DNA of 64,000 nucleotides, from contig JAPFFF010000006.1 in assembly GCA_039105265.1 (NCBI GenBank), forward strand, positions 5,022,001 through 5,086,000. The letters are read 5' to 3'. This document shows, piece by piece, positions 1 through 9,871 of this stretch (position 1 is the stretch's first letter; each line of letters starts with the position of its first letter). This DNA is from Tritrichomonas musculus (Eukaryota > Parabasalia > Tritrichomonadida > Tritrichomonadidae). The notes under the pieces were generated by a model, which saw only the letters and a program-made list of their open reading frames with translations, was not told where the DNA came from and did no database searches. The translations under genes were made by a program, and so were the position numbers.

Positions 1-364
1 CTGTTAGAACTATTACCATAAACTTCTCTGTTTTATATGATGATATCCATTTACAAATCGAAGTCGATTTACCAGAACTGATTGGTTCTTCACAGATGAA
101 CTTCTTGGAACTAATCTTCTTAGTAATCTTACGTAAGACATACTTGTAATGGTTCATACCATTATAATCATCATAATCCATATAATCGATTACATCACCA
201 TTCTCATCAAAAAGTTCTATATCATCATCGATGTTTACTGGGTGTTCTCCACTAGTGAGGTGTTTAGTCGTTGTTTCATCATCTAATGGATAGCCATTCT
301 TATCGAAGTAGCCTTCACATTGTATAGTGTATACTCTTTCAGAAATCTCATTAAAATTTGCCAT
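1..364 (-). CDS. Partial hypothetical protein running off the left edge, with a Walker A-like motif
   Basis: A minus-strand frame opens with ATG at 364 and stays open for 121 codons to the window edge, so the C-terminal part is missing. The start is supported by an Initiator-like TCATA 7-11 nt upstream. The first 70 residues are acidic (MANFNE start, runs of Asp). Residues 96-101 read SSGKST, a P-loop-like sequence, and are followed by a hydrophobic strand (FMVIVLT), the order seen at motif I of nucleotide-dependent helicases and ATPases. That is a resemblance only; the family is not identified. Codon use (frequent AAG, TAC, ATC) differs from the AAA/TAT-rich neighbours, which hints at a mobile-element or recently acquired gene. 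The DNA upstream looks degraded. Confidence 0.6.
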   Translation of the reverse strand, partial: MANFNEISERVYTIQCEGYFDKNGYPLDDETTTKHLTSGEHPVNIDDDIELFDENGDVIDYMDYDDYNGMNHYKYVLRKITKKISSKKFICEEPISSGKSTSICKWISSYKTEKFMVIVLT

Positions 365-370
365 TGTATG

Positions 371-375
371 TATGA
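371..375 (-). promoter_or_regulatory. Initiator (Inr), TCATA
   Basis: On the minus strand TCATA matches the trichomonad Inr (TCAYW). Transcription from its A would give a 9-nt leader before the ATG at 364. Confidence 0.5.
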
Positions 376-1692
376 TGGATTTTGGACTTCTTTTGGTGTC
401 AGTATTGGATTGACCTGTTCTAGTTGTTCTTTCAAAGTGTCATCATCATCATGAAAATCATTTATTGATATTATTACTATGCCTTCATGTATTTAATCGT
501 ATAACATTGTGTTCAGTGTCTTTGGTTTCATTTGAAAAAAATTTCATTTAATTCACATATTAAACTTATTGTTTATTCAATCAGTTCTTCATTATATGCA
601 ACAATAGTCATTCATTATCTGCCACAATTAGTTCTACTTTATTGGACACAATATCACTAATGTTATATATGAACACTGTTATGGAATTGTTTGGAAACGT
701 TTCATACTAATTTAGCCGATTTCGCCTCTCATAATAGTTTATTTAGCAATTATTTTAGGTTATCGCTATTGGAATTGTCATGTATAGACATCTTTAGTAC
801 AATACCACATTTAGCACTAAACTAAATACAATTACAGCTGATTTTGAGGAGTTTTCGTAAATTAAATTAGCCGTCAAGCTACTTTGGCAAGGTATATATA
901 CCAATTTAGTCGAGGATAGCAAAGAAGTAAATTTTTGGTAGCAAGGACGAATCAGAGATAAGTACGTGCGTAAGATATGTAGTATCTGGAGCACTGCTTA
1001 CCATTACTACTGAATGAAAAAGAAGAATTAATATTATCTCAATATAAATAACGTACAGAAGAAGACATTGTTTCAACTTCAGTTATGGTGGGAAAAATCC
1101 TGATGTTTCCCAATTTTTTCTTGAATCTATTGCAAGTGAGCGTCAGAAAAAAGAATTCAAAGGTAATTTCTTTGATTTCATATTTCATCATGAGTAATTA
1201 AAAATTGCATTGCTTTATTAATTTATTTAGTTTTACTTATAATAACAATAATAATGAAACAATTAAATAATATAATTGATGACAAAATCAAATAGATATT
1301 TTTGTTTATACTCACAATTATTTTAAAATAAAATTGAATAAATTTATTCAATTCTTTCAAATTTGAAAGAATAGTTTACAAAAATACTTTTAAAATGTTA
1401 ATTTAGGATTTATCTTTCATATTGGTAAATTATAATCATAATTTTATTTTATAATTATGTGTTCTCTATCCAGTTGTACCATAATTATGACTATTCATTG
1501 ATATACCACCTATTTCCAACATTATGGAAATCTTTTGAATTTATTTACCCATCATTAATTAAAAAATCAAAATGGATTTTAATAAAATCTGAATTTTGTT
1601 GAAAAGAATCATTGGTTTGTGAAAAAAACATTTCATATTTTTTTTTAGATTACCAAATACCTTCTCAATTTTTTTGTAAATGATCATTATAA
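376..1692. other. Degraded, mostly non-coding DNA
   Basis: No intact gene is visible. Composition between about 380 and 1150 is less AT-rich than ordinary spacers here and contains short open stretches on both strands, as expected for decayed coding DNA. One stretch at about 1048-1197 (+) includes SYGGKNPDVSQFFLESI, which vaguely recalls ankyrin-type repeats. From 1200 to the CPSF73 promoter the DNA is plain AT-rich spacer. Confidence 0.4.
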
Positions 1693-1697
1693 TCATA
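1693..1697 (+). promoter_or_regulatory. Initiator (Inr), TCATA
   Basis: TCATA matches TCAYW. The predicted start A at 1695 gives a 10-nt leader to the CPSF73 ATG at 1705. Confidence 0.6.
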
Positions 1698-1704
1698 AAA
1701 TTTA

Positions 1705-3702
1705 ATGGAAGAAATAAGTATTGCTGATGATATTTTGACAATTATGCCTCTTGGAGCAGGACAAGAAGTTGGACGCAGCTGTATTGTCGTTAAATATCGT
1801 AAACATACAATTATGCTAGATTGTGGGGTCCATCCTGGCTATTTAGAAACAGCTGGTCTTCCTTTTTTTGATGCAATCGATCCAGGCGAAGTTGATTTAC
1901 TCCTTATCACTCACTTTCACATCGATCATTGCGCAGCTGTTCCATGGTTTTTAATGCAAACAAATTTTCATGGTAAATGCTATATGACGCCTTTAACGAA
2001 GACAATTTTCAAAATTCTTCTTCAAGATTATGTTCGTGTTTCTAGTGGCAATAGCAATGATCAATCGCTTTTTAATAAAATTGATCTCGATAATTGTATT
2101 CCAAAAATCACACCAGCTAACTTCAGACAGGTTATTACTTATAACGGAATTAAGATTACATGCTATCGAGCTGGGCACGTTCTTGGCGCTTGTATGTGGA
2201 TGATTGATATTGATGGCGTTCGAATATTGTATACTGGCGATTTTTCATTAGAAGATGAGAGACACTTGAAAGGAGCTGAAATTCCTCCAGTTTCACCTGA
2301 TGTTCTTATTATCGAAAGTACTCACGGAATTACCAGGAATGAACCAAGAGCTGATCGTGAATATCGATTTAAAGATTACGTTACAAAAATAGTTGAAAGA
2401 GGAGGCAGATGCCTTATTCCAATATTTGCTTTAGGGCGTGTTCAAGAACTATTACTTATTCTTGAAGAATACTGGGATTCAAATCCAAAATTGCAGAAAA
2501 TACCAATTTACTTTGGTTCTAATCTTACTAGAAAATCAATGTCTGTTTATAACGCATTTGAAGCAACACTTAATGATACCCCAATACTCGGAAACAAACG
2601 ATTCGACTTTAAATATATTCAATACATCAAAAATGTTGATGAAATTGATGATTCTTTATCATGCGTTGTTCTTGCAGCTCCCGCTATGCTTCAAAATGGT
2701 ATGAGTCGTACATTATTTGATAAATGGGCTATTAATCCATTAAATGGAGTTATTATACCAGGTTATACAGTCGATAATACATTAGCTAAAGAACTATTTA
2801 CAGAACCAAAGGAAGTTTTTTCAATGAGCGGTCAAAAGATTCCAAGAAGGTTAACAATTCACAACGTATCTTTCTCAGGTCATTCAGATTTTACTCATAC
2901 TTCAAAATTCATCGAATCACTTAAAACAAAACGAATTATATTAGTGCACGGCGTTTATGGAGAAATGGAGCGATTAAGAGATCGTCTTAAAAAAGACTTT
3001 GCTTATTTTAATGCTGAAGTTTACTCACCTGCTGATTGCGAGGCTGTTAGATTTGAATTCAAGAGTAATCCTACTGCAATGATTAACGGAAAACTTTTTG
3101 ATGCGAAAGATCATATCTCAGGATTGATTGTTCGAAAAGATTATTCACACTATGTTGTTGCACCAAGCGAACTTAGCCAATATTCAACTTTGAAAACTGT
3201 TGGTTCTGAAATGAAACAACTAGTTCCAGTTACACGCCCATTAAAAGATTTTAAGAACTTACTTAGCCAGTACTTTAAAGGCGTTATTTTAGTTGAAAAC
3301 ACGATTTTAACAGTTGGATCATTCATCAAACTTGAACAAAAAACAGATAATCTAGTTACAATCGAATGGAGAACAGATCCAATGAGCGATATGGTTGCAG
3401 ATAACATTGCAATGATGTTGAGTTGTACAGATCCAACAAAAGCAGATCTGGATATAATTGAAACTTTTTCATTGAAACTTCAATTGGCTTTAAGAAGCAG
3501 ATGGGGCGATTCTATTTGCTACGATGCTGATGCTCAAATTTTTCAATTTACTGTTGAAGGAAGCGATGTTTTAATAGCCTTTGATCCAGATTCTGAAAAT
3601 GGAATTATGATTGAATGCCAGAATAAACAAGTTGTTGAAACGATTAACAGTATCGCATCAAAGTTATATAGCTATATTAAGCCAATGGAATTGCCAACTT
3701 AA
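1705..3702 (+). CDS. CPSF3: CPSF73-like pre-mRNA 3'-end endonuclease
   Basis: This 665-residue protein is a metallo-beta-lactamase/beta-CASP nuclease of the CPSF73 (Ysh1) type, the subunit that cleaves pre-mRNA before polyadenylation in the nucleus. The N-terminus carries the signature HFHIDH at residues 70-75 (H-x-H-x-D-H, two zinc ions), followed by the GHVLGA histidine motif and the YTGD aspartate. The beta-CASP part shows FALGRVQELL, then FSGHSD and the late histidine in LVHG. The length is close to the 680-780 residues of other CPSF73 proteins, and the C-terminal domain is present. The start is fixed by an Inr 10 nt upstream. CPSF100 is unlikely because the metal ligands are complete. 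The spacers on both sides are long. Confidence 0.92.
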   Translation: MEEISIADDILTIMPLGAGQEVGRSCIVVKYRKHTIMLDCGVHPGYLETAGLPFFDAIDPGEVDLLLITHFHIDHCAAVPWFLMQTNFHGKCYMTPLTKTIFKILLQDYVRVSSGNSNDQSLFNKIDLDNCIPKITPANFRQVITYNGIKITCYRAGHVLGACMWMIDIDGVRILYTGDFSLEDERHLKGAEIPPVSPDVLIIESTHGITRNEPRADREYRFKDYVTKIVERGGRCLIPIFALGRVQELLLILEEYWDSNPKLQKIPIYFGSNLTRKSMSVYNAFEATLNDTPILGNKRFDFKYIQYIKNVDEIDDSLSCVVLAAPAMLQNGMSRTLFDKWAINPLNGVIIPGYTVDNTLAKELFTEPKEVFSMSGQKIPRRLTIHNVSFSGHSDFTHTSKFIESLKTKRIILVHGVYGEMERLRDRLKKDFAYFNAEVYSPADCEAVRFEFKSNPTAMINGKLFDAKDHISGLIVRKDYSHYVVAPSELSQYSTLKTVGSEMKQLVPVTRPLKDFKNLLSQYFKGVILVENTILTVGSFIKLEQKTDNLVTIEWRTDPMSDMVADNIAMMLSCTDPTKADLDIIETFSLKLQLALRSRWGDSICYDADAQIFQFTVEGSDVLIAFDPDSENGIMIECQNKQVVETINSIASKLYSYIKPMELPT

Positions 3703-5517
3703 GATAGTTGAATGTACAGAATATATTATTATAATTATTTATAAATTAATAAATCTTTTTATTTATGATCCTATTGGTTAATTTAATAGAAGAATTGAAT
3801 AAATAAAGTTTTGTTTCATATTTTTTCTTTATTTTTTTAAAATATTGAAAATTAGTTATAACATTTATAAGCTTTTTGATTCATCCAAACTTACTTCAAA
3901 ATTTACCGTAAAAAAAGTAAGATATGAGCAATATAAACTCATTGAAAAAAAGATAATAAAGACTTTTTATTGAATCATTAAAAATTCTCTTTTTGCTTAT
4001 GTAAAATATTTTTTAAGATTATAGACTAACAACACAAATTTAAATGATAAAATTTTTTAAACATTATTAAAAATGATCAAAATACCATTACATTTGTATT
4101 CTGTGTAGGCTAATAGAAAAAGTTTCAAAAATCGTTTTTCTATGTGAAAAAAATTTTTATTCAAAAAGTATCCGTTACTTATATTGAGTGAGAGAATTTA
4201 TATTACTAGTAATATATATGTTATAAATTTATTTTTTTATTTAGTAAACCAATAAAAACCAATTTATTTTAATTTATTTTAGATTTTTATAAACAAACAT
4301 CAAAATATCTTAAAAATGTTTATATAAGTTTTAATCAGAAAAAAACGGGCATATTTCTGTTGAATATAAAAAATTAAAAGAATTTTATGTTCTTTAATAA
4401 AATATAAAAATCATATTGAATTTAATAATATTATTAAATTAAAGTGTATAAAAAAGAATAATATTATATTATGAAAATATTTGCTAAATAAAATCTAATA
4501 TTATTAAAAATTAGAGGACATATCAAAAAATTATATGAACTATCAACTATCAATCATTAAAATATAAAAGAAATAATGATTTAAACAACATGAATATTTA
4601 TATTATCTATGCATTTTATAATTTGTGATAAATAATTAATACTCTTCTTGTATTTTTGTATTTAAAAAATATTAGAATAATATATATCTAAAAAGATATT
4701 TTATATCGAATATAATATAACATTTTTCTTATAGCATTCCTAAAAATTCTTTTCTTTTATAGATAATAGTATTTTAGATTTTATCCACCATTCAATATTT
4801 CAGAAAGTCCGGTCATAAATTGTTTTAATTTTTTTATTTTTTCAATTTGAAACTCAAAATATATATCATTACTATAAATGAAAAATAAATTGTTTATTAG
4901 ATAAAAAATATATATAATAATTTTAAAAAATAAAAATAAAATATTTTATAGTATACTCTTAAATCAATAAAAATATAATGGAAAAAAAAATTTTGACCAT
5001 TTGAAATTATATTCAGAATTTTTTCTTTTTAATTTTAATTTTTGTAAAAATATTCACGGTTGCTTTCAATATTGACTAATTTACATCTTTGTATGCTTTC
5101 CCAACTTTTTGAAAGGTTGAATTATGTGAAAAATTTTCAGCATTAAAAAATAATTTTCAATCTCTCTATGGCATTTATGGATTTAAATTCATACCCTTAG
5201 TTTATTTTTCATGGATTTTATCTCATTTCTTTTGATGTTTACGCTATCAAATCAAAATCTATTATTCAAAAGCTATTGAAAAAAGTTATCACAATTGAAC
5301 AAAGTTAAACTGCCTATGAAAAAAAAAACAGAAATTTTTCTTTTGAATTTTATAGATTTTACAATATATTCATAAGTTACTGGGTAAAATGATATTAAAT
5401 TGATAATATTTAAAACTGTATCCGCATACGTTATAATAGTGATAAAGAATTATTTTTTATGCTTTACGAACATGATTTTCAAATAACTGAAAATGTTTTA
5501 AATTGCTCAGAAAATTT
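3703..5517. other. Long AT-rich intergenic spacer
   Basis: About 1.8 kb between CPSF73 and the PP2C gene. It has poly-A/T tracts and short AT palindromes but no open frame, tRNA-like or GC-rich structured segment that I could support. An AACTTTTTGAA motif, recurrent in this window, lies at 5103-5113. Confidence 0.6.
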
Positions 5518-5522
5518 TCATA
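5518..5522 (+). promoter_or_regulatory. Initiator (Inr) that decides the PP2C start
   Basis: TCATA lies downstream of a possible ATG at 5459 and 6 nt before the in-frame ATG at 5528. Transcripts starting at A5520 could not contain the upstream ATG, so 5528 is preferred. Confidence 0.55.
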
Positions 5523-5527
5523 AAATA

Positions 5528-6853
5528 ATGTCCACAAACTATCGCCCTCAATATAACCTCGGAACACGCAAACGAACTCCATCTGCAGAGCCAGGAACGC
5601 TTCATCGCCCTGCAAGCTGCAGATTTCAATCTTCTCCTTTTAAGTTAACAAGTAATTATATTAATAATAATTCTAATGGTAATCTTAGCCCTACGTATAC
5701 TAATAATAACAATACTACTGTCGTTAATACTAATTATAATAATATAGCCTTATCCACCAGTAGTAACGGGGTAGCAAAATCTGTATCATCAATTCCGACA
5801 CCAACTATGACAAGATCAGCTTCATTTTCAAAAAAAATTCAACCACCACCTCAAGTTAATGTTCAACCATCTGTTCCAAGCTATCGTTTTCATGGAATTC
5901 CGCTTCCTCCAAATGCACAATCTACGACGCCAACTTCTTCGATAGCACCAGTCAATTTTAATTCAAACAAAAATGATCCACCTAGACGTCTTAATTTTCG
6001 ATCGAATTCAAGTAACAATATTTATCCACCAACTGGCAAAACATCTAGCGATATAGTACCACGAGAAAATATTAAAAAAGAAAAACCTTCAAGAAACTTT
6101 ATTTCTTATGGAATTCAACAATTCGCTGTTGGACATTCTGATACAATGGGAAGAAGACCATCAATGGAAGACACTTGTGTTTCTTATGGCGAATTTGCTG
6201 GCATAGGCACACAATATTACGCGATATTTGATGGCCACGGTGGCCCTGAAGTTTCAGCTTATTGCGCAGCAAACCTTCATCAATTAATAGCAGATTATTA
6301 TAACAATGGAAACTCATTTGCTATTGCAACTAAAAAAGCAATCAAATGCGTTAATGATTATGTTGTAGATAAGTGGCCACAAGCTGGGTCAACTGCGGCA
6401 ATAGCAATAATTGATGACGACGTTCTTTTCACCGCTAATGTTGGTGATTCTAGAATTATCCTTATTCATAACGGAAAAGCAAAACGCCTTTCAATAGATC
6501 ATAAAGCTGTTTTGCCTGATGAATCAGATGCGATTATTCGCCGAGGTGGTACTATTCAATCGGGAAGAGTAAACGGAATATTAATGCTAAGTCGTGCCAT
6601 AGGGGATGGAACAGTCGCGAAATACATTTCATCAGAGCCTTTTATGACACAAACAATACTCAAAGATAATGCAAGGCTGATACTTGCGTGCGATGGCGTG
6701 TGGGACGTCATGGACGACCAGTATGCAGCAGATATATTTCTTCAGATTAGACAACCAGAAGAAGCAGCTATAGCGATTAAAGAAGAGGCGATGAGAAGAG
6801 GGACAATGGATAATGTTAGTGTTATTTGCGTGAATCTCAAAGTTAATATTTGA
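5528..6853 (+). CDS. PP2C-family protein Ser/Thr phosphatase
   Basis: The protein has 441 residues from the preferred ATG (464 from the in-frame ATG at 5459). The first ~180 residues are low-complexity, rich in Asn, Ser, Thr and Pro, and are followed by a complete PPM/PP2C catalytic domain. Motifs in order are RRPSMED, FDGHGGPEVS (metal-binding Asp and Gly), AGSTAAIAII, ANVGDSRIIL, RAIGDG, LACDGVWDVMDD and the final GTMDNVSVI, so the Mn/Mg ligands are intact. It should dephosphorylate Ser/Thr residues; the substrate cannot be inferred. No membrane segment or signal peptide is seen. The N-terminal extension has Ser-Pro-type positions that could be regulatory. Confidence 0.92.
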   Translation: MSTNYRPQYNLGTRKRTPSAEPGTLHRPASCRFQSSPFKLTSNYINNNSNGNLSPTYTNNNNTTVVNTNYNNIALSTSSNGVAKSVSSIPTPTMTRSASFSKKIQPPPQVNVQPSVPSYRFHGIPLPPNAQSTTPTSSIAPVNFNSNKNDPPRRLNFRSNSSNNIYPPTGKTSSDIVPRENIKKEKPSRNFISYGIQQFAVGHSDTMGRRPSMEDTCVSYGEFAGIGTQYYAIFDGHGGPEVSAYCAANLHQLIADYYNNGNSFAIATKKAIKCVNDYVVDKWPQAGSTAAIAIIDDDVLFTANVGDSRIILIHNGKAKRLSIDHKAVLPDESDAIIRRGGTIQSGRVNGILMLSRAIGDGTVAKYISSEPFMTQTILKDNARLILACDGVWDVMDDQYAADIFLQIRQPEEAAIAIKEEAMRRGTMDNVSVICVNLKVNI

Positions 6854-7195
6854 TTTCTTTACTATTATTGTTGTTGTGCGATGATTTTGATATCAAAATA
6901 ATAATGATACAAAAAAACTATTTTTATATTATTATTTTCAGAATAAACAAATGATTAGAATATTATAATAATATGTTTGAAACGTTAATGCCTAAAATTA
7001 ATAAATATTATATCAATTTCAACATTTATTCGTGTTTTTTTCTTTTAACCCAATACATAACTAGTTATTATCGATTTACCATTTCGATTAATTTCATGCG
7101 TAAACATGAATATTTTTTTGTCACTTGTTCCAAGTTGCATCTTGGTAACAATAATCGGTTTTTGAACGTTTTCAAAGAAAAAGTTCCATAATTTA
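6854..7195. other. Short intergenic spacer
   Basis: AT-rich spacer between the PP2C stop and the TMEM230-like gene. It contains a 72-codon open frame (6973-7191) without family resemblance, which I treat as chance. Confidence 0.5.
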
Positions 7196-7200
7196 TCATT
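7196..7200 (+). promoter_or_regulatory. Initiator (Inr), TCATT, abutting the ATG
   Basis: TCATT directly precedes the ATG at 7201. The predicted start A at 7198 leaves a 3-nt leader, within the very short leader range known for trichomonads. Confidence 0.55.
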
Positions 7201-7551
7201 ATGAAATATAATAAATTTGATCATCAATCGTCCAGATCATCTTTCTTCGGCATCAAAAATGTATTCAAATCAATTAGAAATTGGGTTAATGCTGGCGATC
7301 CACCACCAAAAACGCAAGTTAAATCTTTATATTTGATATTTTTCTTACTTTTACTTGGTATAAGCTCACTCACTTTTTTGATTCTTTCTTATTTCGAAAT
7401 TTGCTTTATTGACTGCGTTACTTCGCTTGTTCCTGTTGCAGCTATCGCATTTTTAACGTTAACGCCAAGTTTATACGGAGTATGGGTTTCTTTTTGTTGC
7501 TGGCGCCGTGTTTATGGATATGATTGGTTTATGATTCCTAATTGTGATTAA
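7201..7551 (+). CDS. TMEM230/TMEM134-like small membrane protein
   Basis: This 116-residue protein has two strongly hydrophobic helices (about residues 41-63 and 73-95) joined by a short loop, after a basic N-terminus. The proline cluster DPPPKTQVKSLYL just before helix 1 and the tail pattern L-x-P-x-x-Y-x-x-x-x-x-x-x-x-x-x-x-GY-x-W-x-x-IP match the TMEM230 (DUF872) family, whose members end in a GYxxxxIP motif. TMEM230 is a secretory and recycling vesicle protein in animals; the same role here is inference. The length fits the family (about 120). A TCATT Inr abuts the ATG. Confidence 0.7.
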   Translation: MKYNKFDHQSSRSSFFGIKNVFKSIRNWVNAGDPPPKTQVKSLYLIFFLLLLGISSLTFLILSYFEICFIDCVTSLVPVAAIAFLTLTPSLYGVWVSFCCWRRVYGYDWFMIPNCD

Positions 7552-7851
7552 ATTGTTCTTTTTTATACTTCAAATTATTAATAAATATTTGAAAGCAATA
7601 GTGTATATTTACATTAAAATATAAAATAGAATATTATTTCAATAAGTATTATTATTATTGTCAGTAAAGGTGAATGAATTTTTAATATTCAAGTCAATTA
7701 GAATAAAAATTATTTTTCCTTTTTAATCTACAAACTGAAGTCTTCATTTTTATTTTTTGTTGAGCACTAATATTTTGGAAAAAGGAATTAATAACTTTTC
7801 ACATATATACATTTAATAATACATAAATATAAAAAATATTAATAACCCCAA
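7552..7851. other. Convergent 3' spacer
   Basis: AT-rich DNA between two convergent genes. No feature beyond A/T runs. Confidence 0.6.
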
Positions 7852-8568
7852 TCAACTCTGCAAGTTACCTGCACCGTATTGGCCAATACCAGACTGAAGT
7901 CTATCAATATCAGTCTGAAGCCTCTGTCGGAGTTGCCTTAATTGAGAGATTTGCTTTTCTATTTGAATCTGACTTTCTCTATCTGCCATTTTGGCGTGAA
8001 AATCATTATAAATATCAATATGATCTTTCTTTTTTGGAGGAGTATAAGGAGGAACACCAGGAGTTGTCATGCACACCAACTTGAGAAGGTGAGCTTCATG
8101 TAACTCAAGTTGATGAAGAGTATTTTCTTGCTGTTGCAATTCCATTCTTTCTGTCTCTTCAGATTTTTTTAATTTCTTAAATTCTGATCCTATATAACTT
8201 TCCAATTTAAAAAGCTCACTTGCAGCTGCTTCTGCCATTTTTGTATATCTTAAAGTATCGCTCTTAATCTGCCGCAAATCAGTCATATATCTATTTTTTT
8301 TTTCTTTAAATTCTAATTCTGCTTGCTCTTGAGCGCGCTTTGATTCTTCTACTTTTTGATCGATTTCTTGTTGAACCTTTTCTCTAGCGGTTTTGGCATC
8401 TTGAGCTTCTTTAAATTTTTGTTCTGCTTTTCTATCAGAAATTGATATCTTATTCTGATCCTCAGCAATCATTTGTTTTAGTTTTGCATTTGATTTTTTA
8501 TACTGGGCAATTTTTTTTTTAAGATTGCTTGCTGACATTTTTGATATAGATTCAGATTCAGTGGACAT
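7852..8568 (-). CDS. Small coiled-coil protein
   Basis: The protein has 238 residues. Residues 12-165 are a nearly continuous charged heptad region rich in Lys, Glu and Gln. A proline-rich break follows (TTPGVPPYTPP, about 168-178), then a second short coiled coil (about 198-228). No enzyme motif or membrane segment is present. This shape suits a structural or cytoskeletal protein; trichomonads encode many such proteins, but I do not recognise the family. The gene is convergent with the TMEM230-like gene. No Inr lies close to the ATG, so M11 (in SISKMSASNL) remains an alternative start. Confidence 0.8.
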   Translation of the reverse strand: MSTESESISKMSASNLKKKIAQYKKSNAKLKQMIAEDQNKISISDRKAEQKFKEAQDAKTAREKVQQEIDQKVEESKRAQEQAELEFKEKKNRYMTDLRQIKSDTLRYTKMAEAAASELFKLESYIGSEFKKLKKSEETERMELQQQENTLHQLELHEAHLLKLVCMTTPGVPPYTPPKKKDHIDIYNDFHAKMADRESQIQIEKQISQLRQLRQRLQTDIDRLQSGIGQYGAGNLQS

Positions 8569-9000
8569 TTTAGAAATTTTTAATTAGAGTTTTTAAAATT
8601 TGGCATAATGATTTTCTTTTAAAAAGTTTGCCATCAACGCGCTAATTTCAAAGAAATATAATAATTCTAGTTAGATGAAAAGGATCTATATTCAGTCAAG
8701 TTATCAATCTTTTCAGATGATTAAGCATTAAACTTCACACTTAATTAATAAATATATATTTTTTTTTCATAATAATAAGTTCAAAATTTCTTAACATTCA
8801 AACTTTCTTGTATAACTAATAACATTAAGAGTTATTTTGAAATTATATCATGTTTAGTATCTCCCTTTCAAGCATTTGTAGCCAGAATTTAATAAATTCA
8901 CAATAGATTTATCTGAAATTTTCAAAAAATCACAAAAATCAACCATATATCTAACACTTTATTACAAAAAATAAATCCTCATTTTAATTTTATATTTTAA
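8569..9000. other. AT-rich spacer
   Basis: Upstream region of the small coiled-coil gene. It ends at the TTAA (8997-9000) that borders the repeat unit beginning at 9001. No gene is seen. Confidence 0.5.
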
Positions 9001-9019
9001 GGTACAAATCCAGTACGTT
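9001..9019 (+). repeat. Left terminal inverted repeat of the TTAA-flanked unit
   Basis: GGTACAAATCCAGTACGTT, a perfect inverted match of 12433-12451. Confidence 0.6.
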
Positions 9020-9871
9020 TAATATTGAGAGGGTACCCGTTTATTATTTGTGAGAAGTCCCTCCCCAGAAAAAGTCGATGAATTCTGTTTAAACGCATGA
9101 AAATGTCAGATTCCACTTTTTGCCAAAATATAGGCCAATTTTTTTTAATATTCTAAATTTTAATTTTTATCTTCTTTTTTCTATTAGTAAAAATACTTTT
9201 CTTTTCAGTAATCAAGCTATTTATCAAAGTTATCCTATATACAATACTATATTTGATATCAAAGTTCGATCAATAATCAAGATTTTCATATTATTATTCT
9301 GAAATATCAAAATATTATTTAATATCATATAAGAAATGAAATATGATTATATTTAATATCATATAAGTAATAAATCCTTTTTCATTATATATATTTAGGC
9401 AAAATAAAATTCTTTTAATTATCTTATTGTTTTTAACAAAAAGTTTCAACGCTTACATTTACTGAATTTTGAAACAAATATTGAAAGTAACTTTATTTAT
9501 TTATTCTCAATTGTGTAAAATAAATTCTTAAAATTTAAAAAAGATATTCAACTCAATTCGGAAATTTTCATGTCCGATAGGATTATTTTTCGATATATCT
9601 CAATTAAAAAATATTACAAAAGTAAATTTATTAAAAATATAATTTATATATTAAAATATATATTTGATAAATCAAAAAAATAATATATAAATGTTTATTT
9701 AATAAGATATTATTCTTTTAAATTGAATGAAACGTGAAAATTAAATAACTAAGTTTATTATGATACCGAATAAAAGAAAAGTTGCTTCGATCAGAATAAA
9801 TGTCGAAAAAGATGAATTAATTAATCTCATAAAATATGATTTAAATGCGAGATTGGCTTTTGCACATTATA

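Noticed and set aside
794-994. 66-codon minus-strand frame
   Set aside because: Lies in degraded DNA, no recognisable domain, no promoter.
6973-7191. 72-codon frame between PP2C and the TMEM230-like gene
   Set aside because: No family resemblance, AT-driven composition and no Inr immediately before its ATG.
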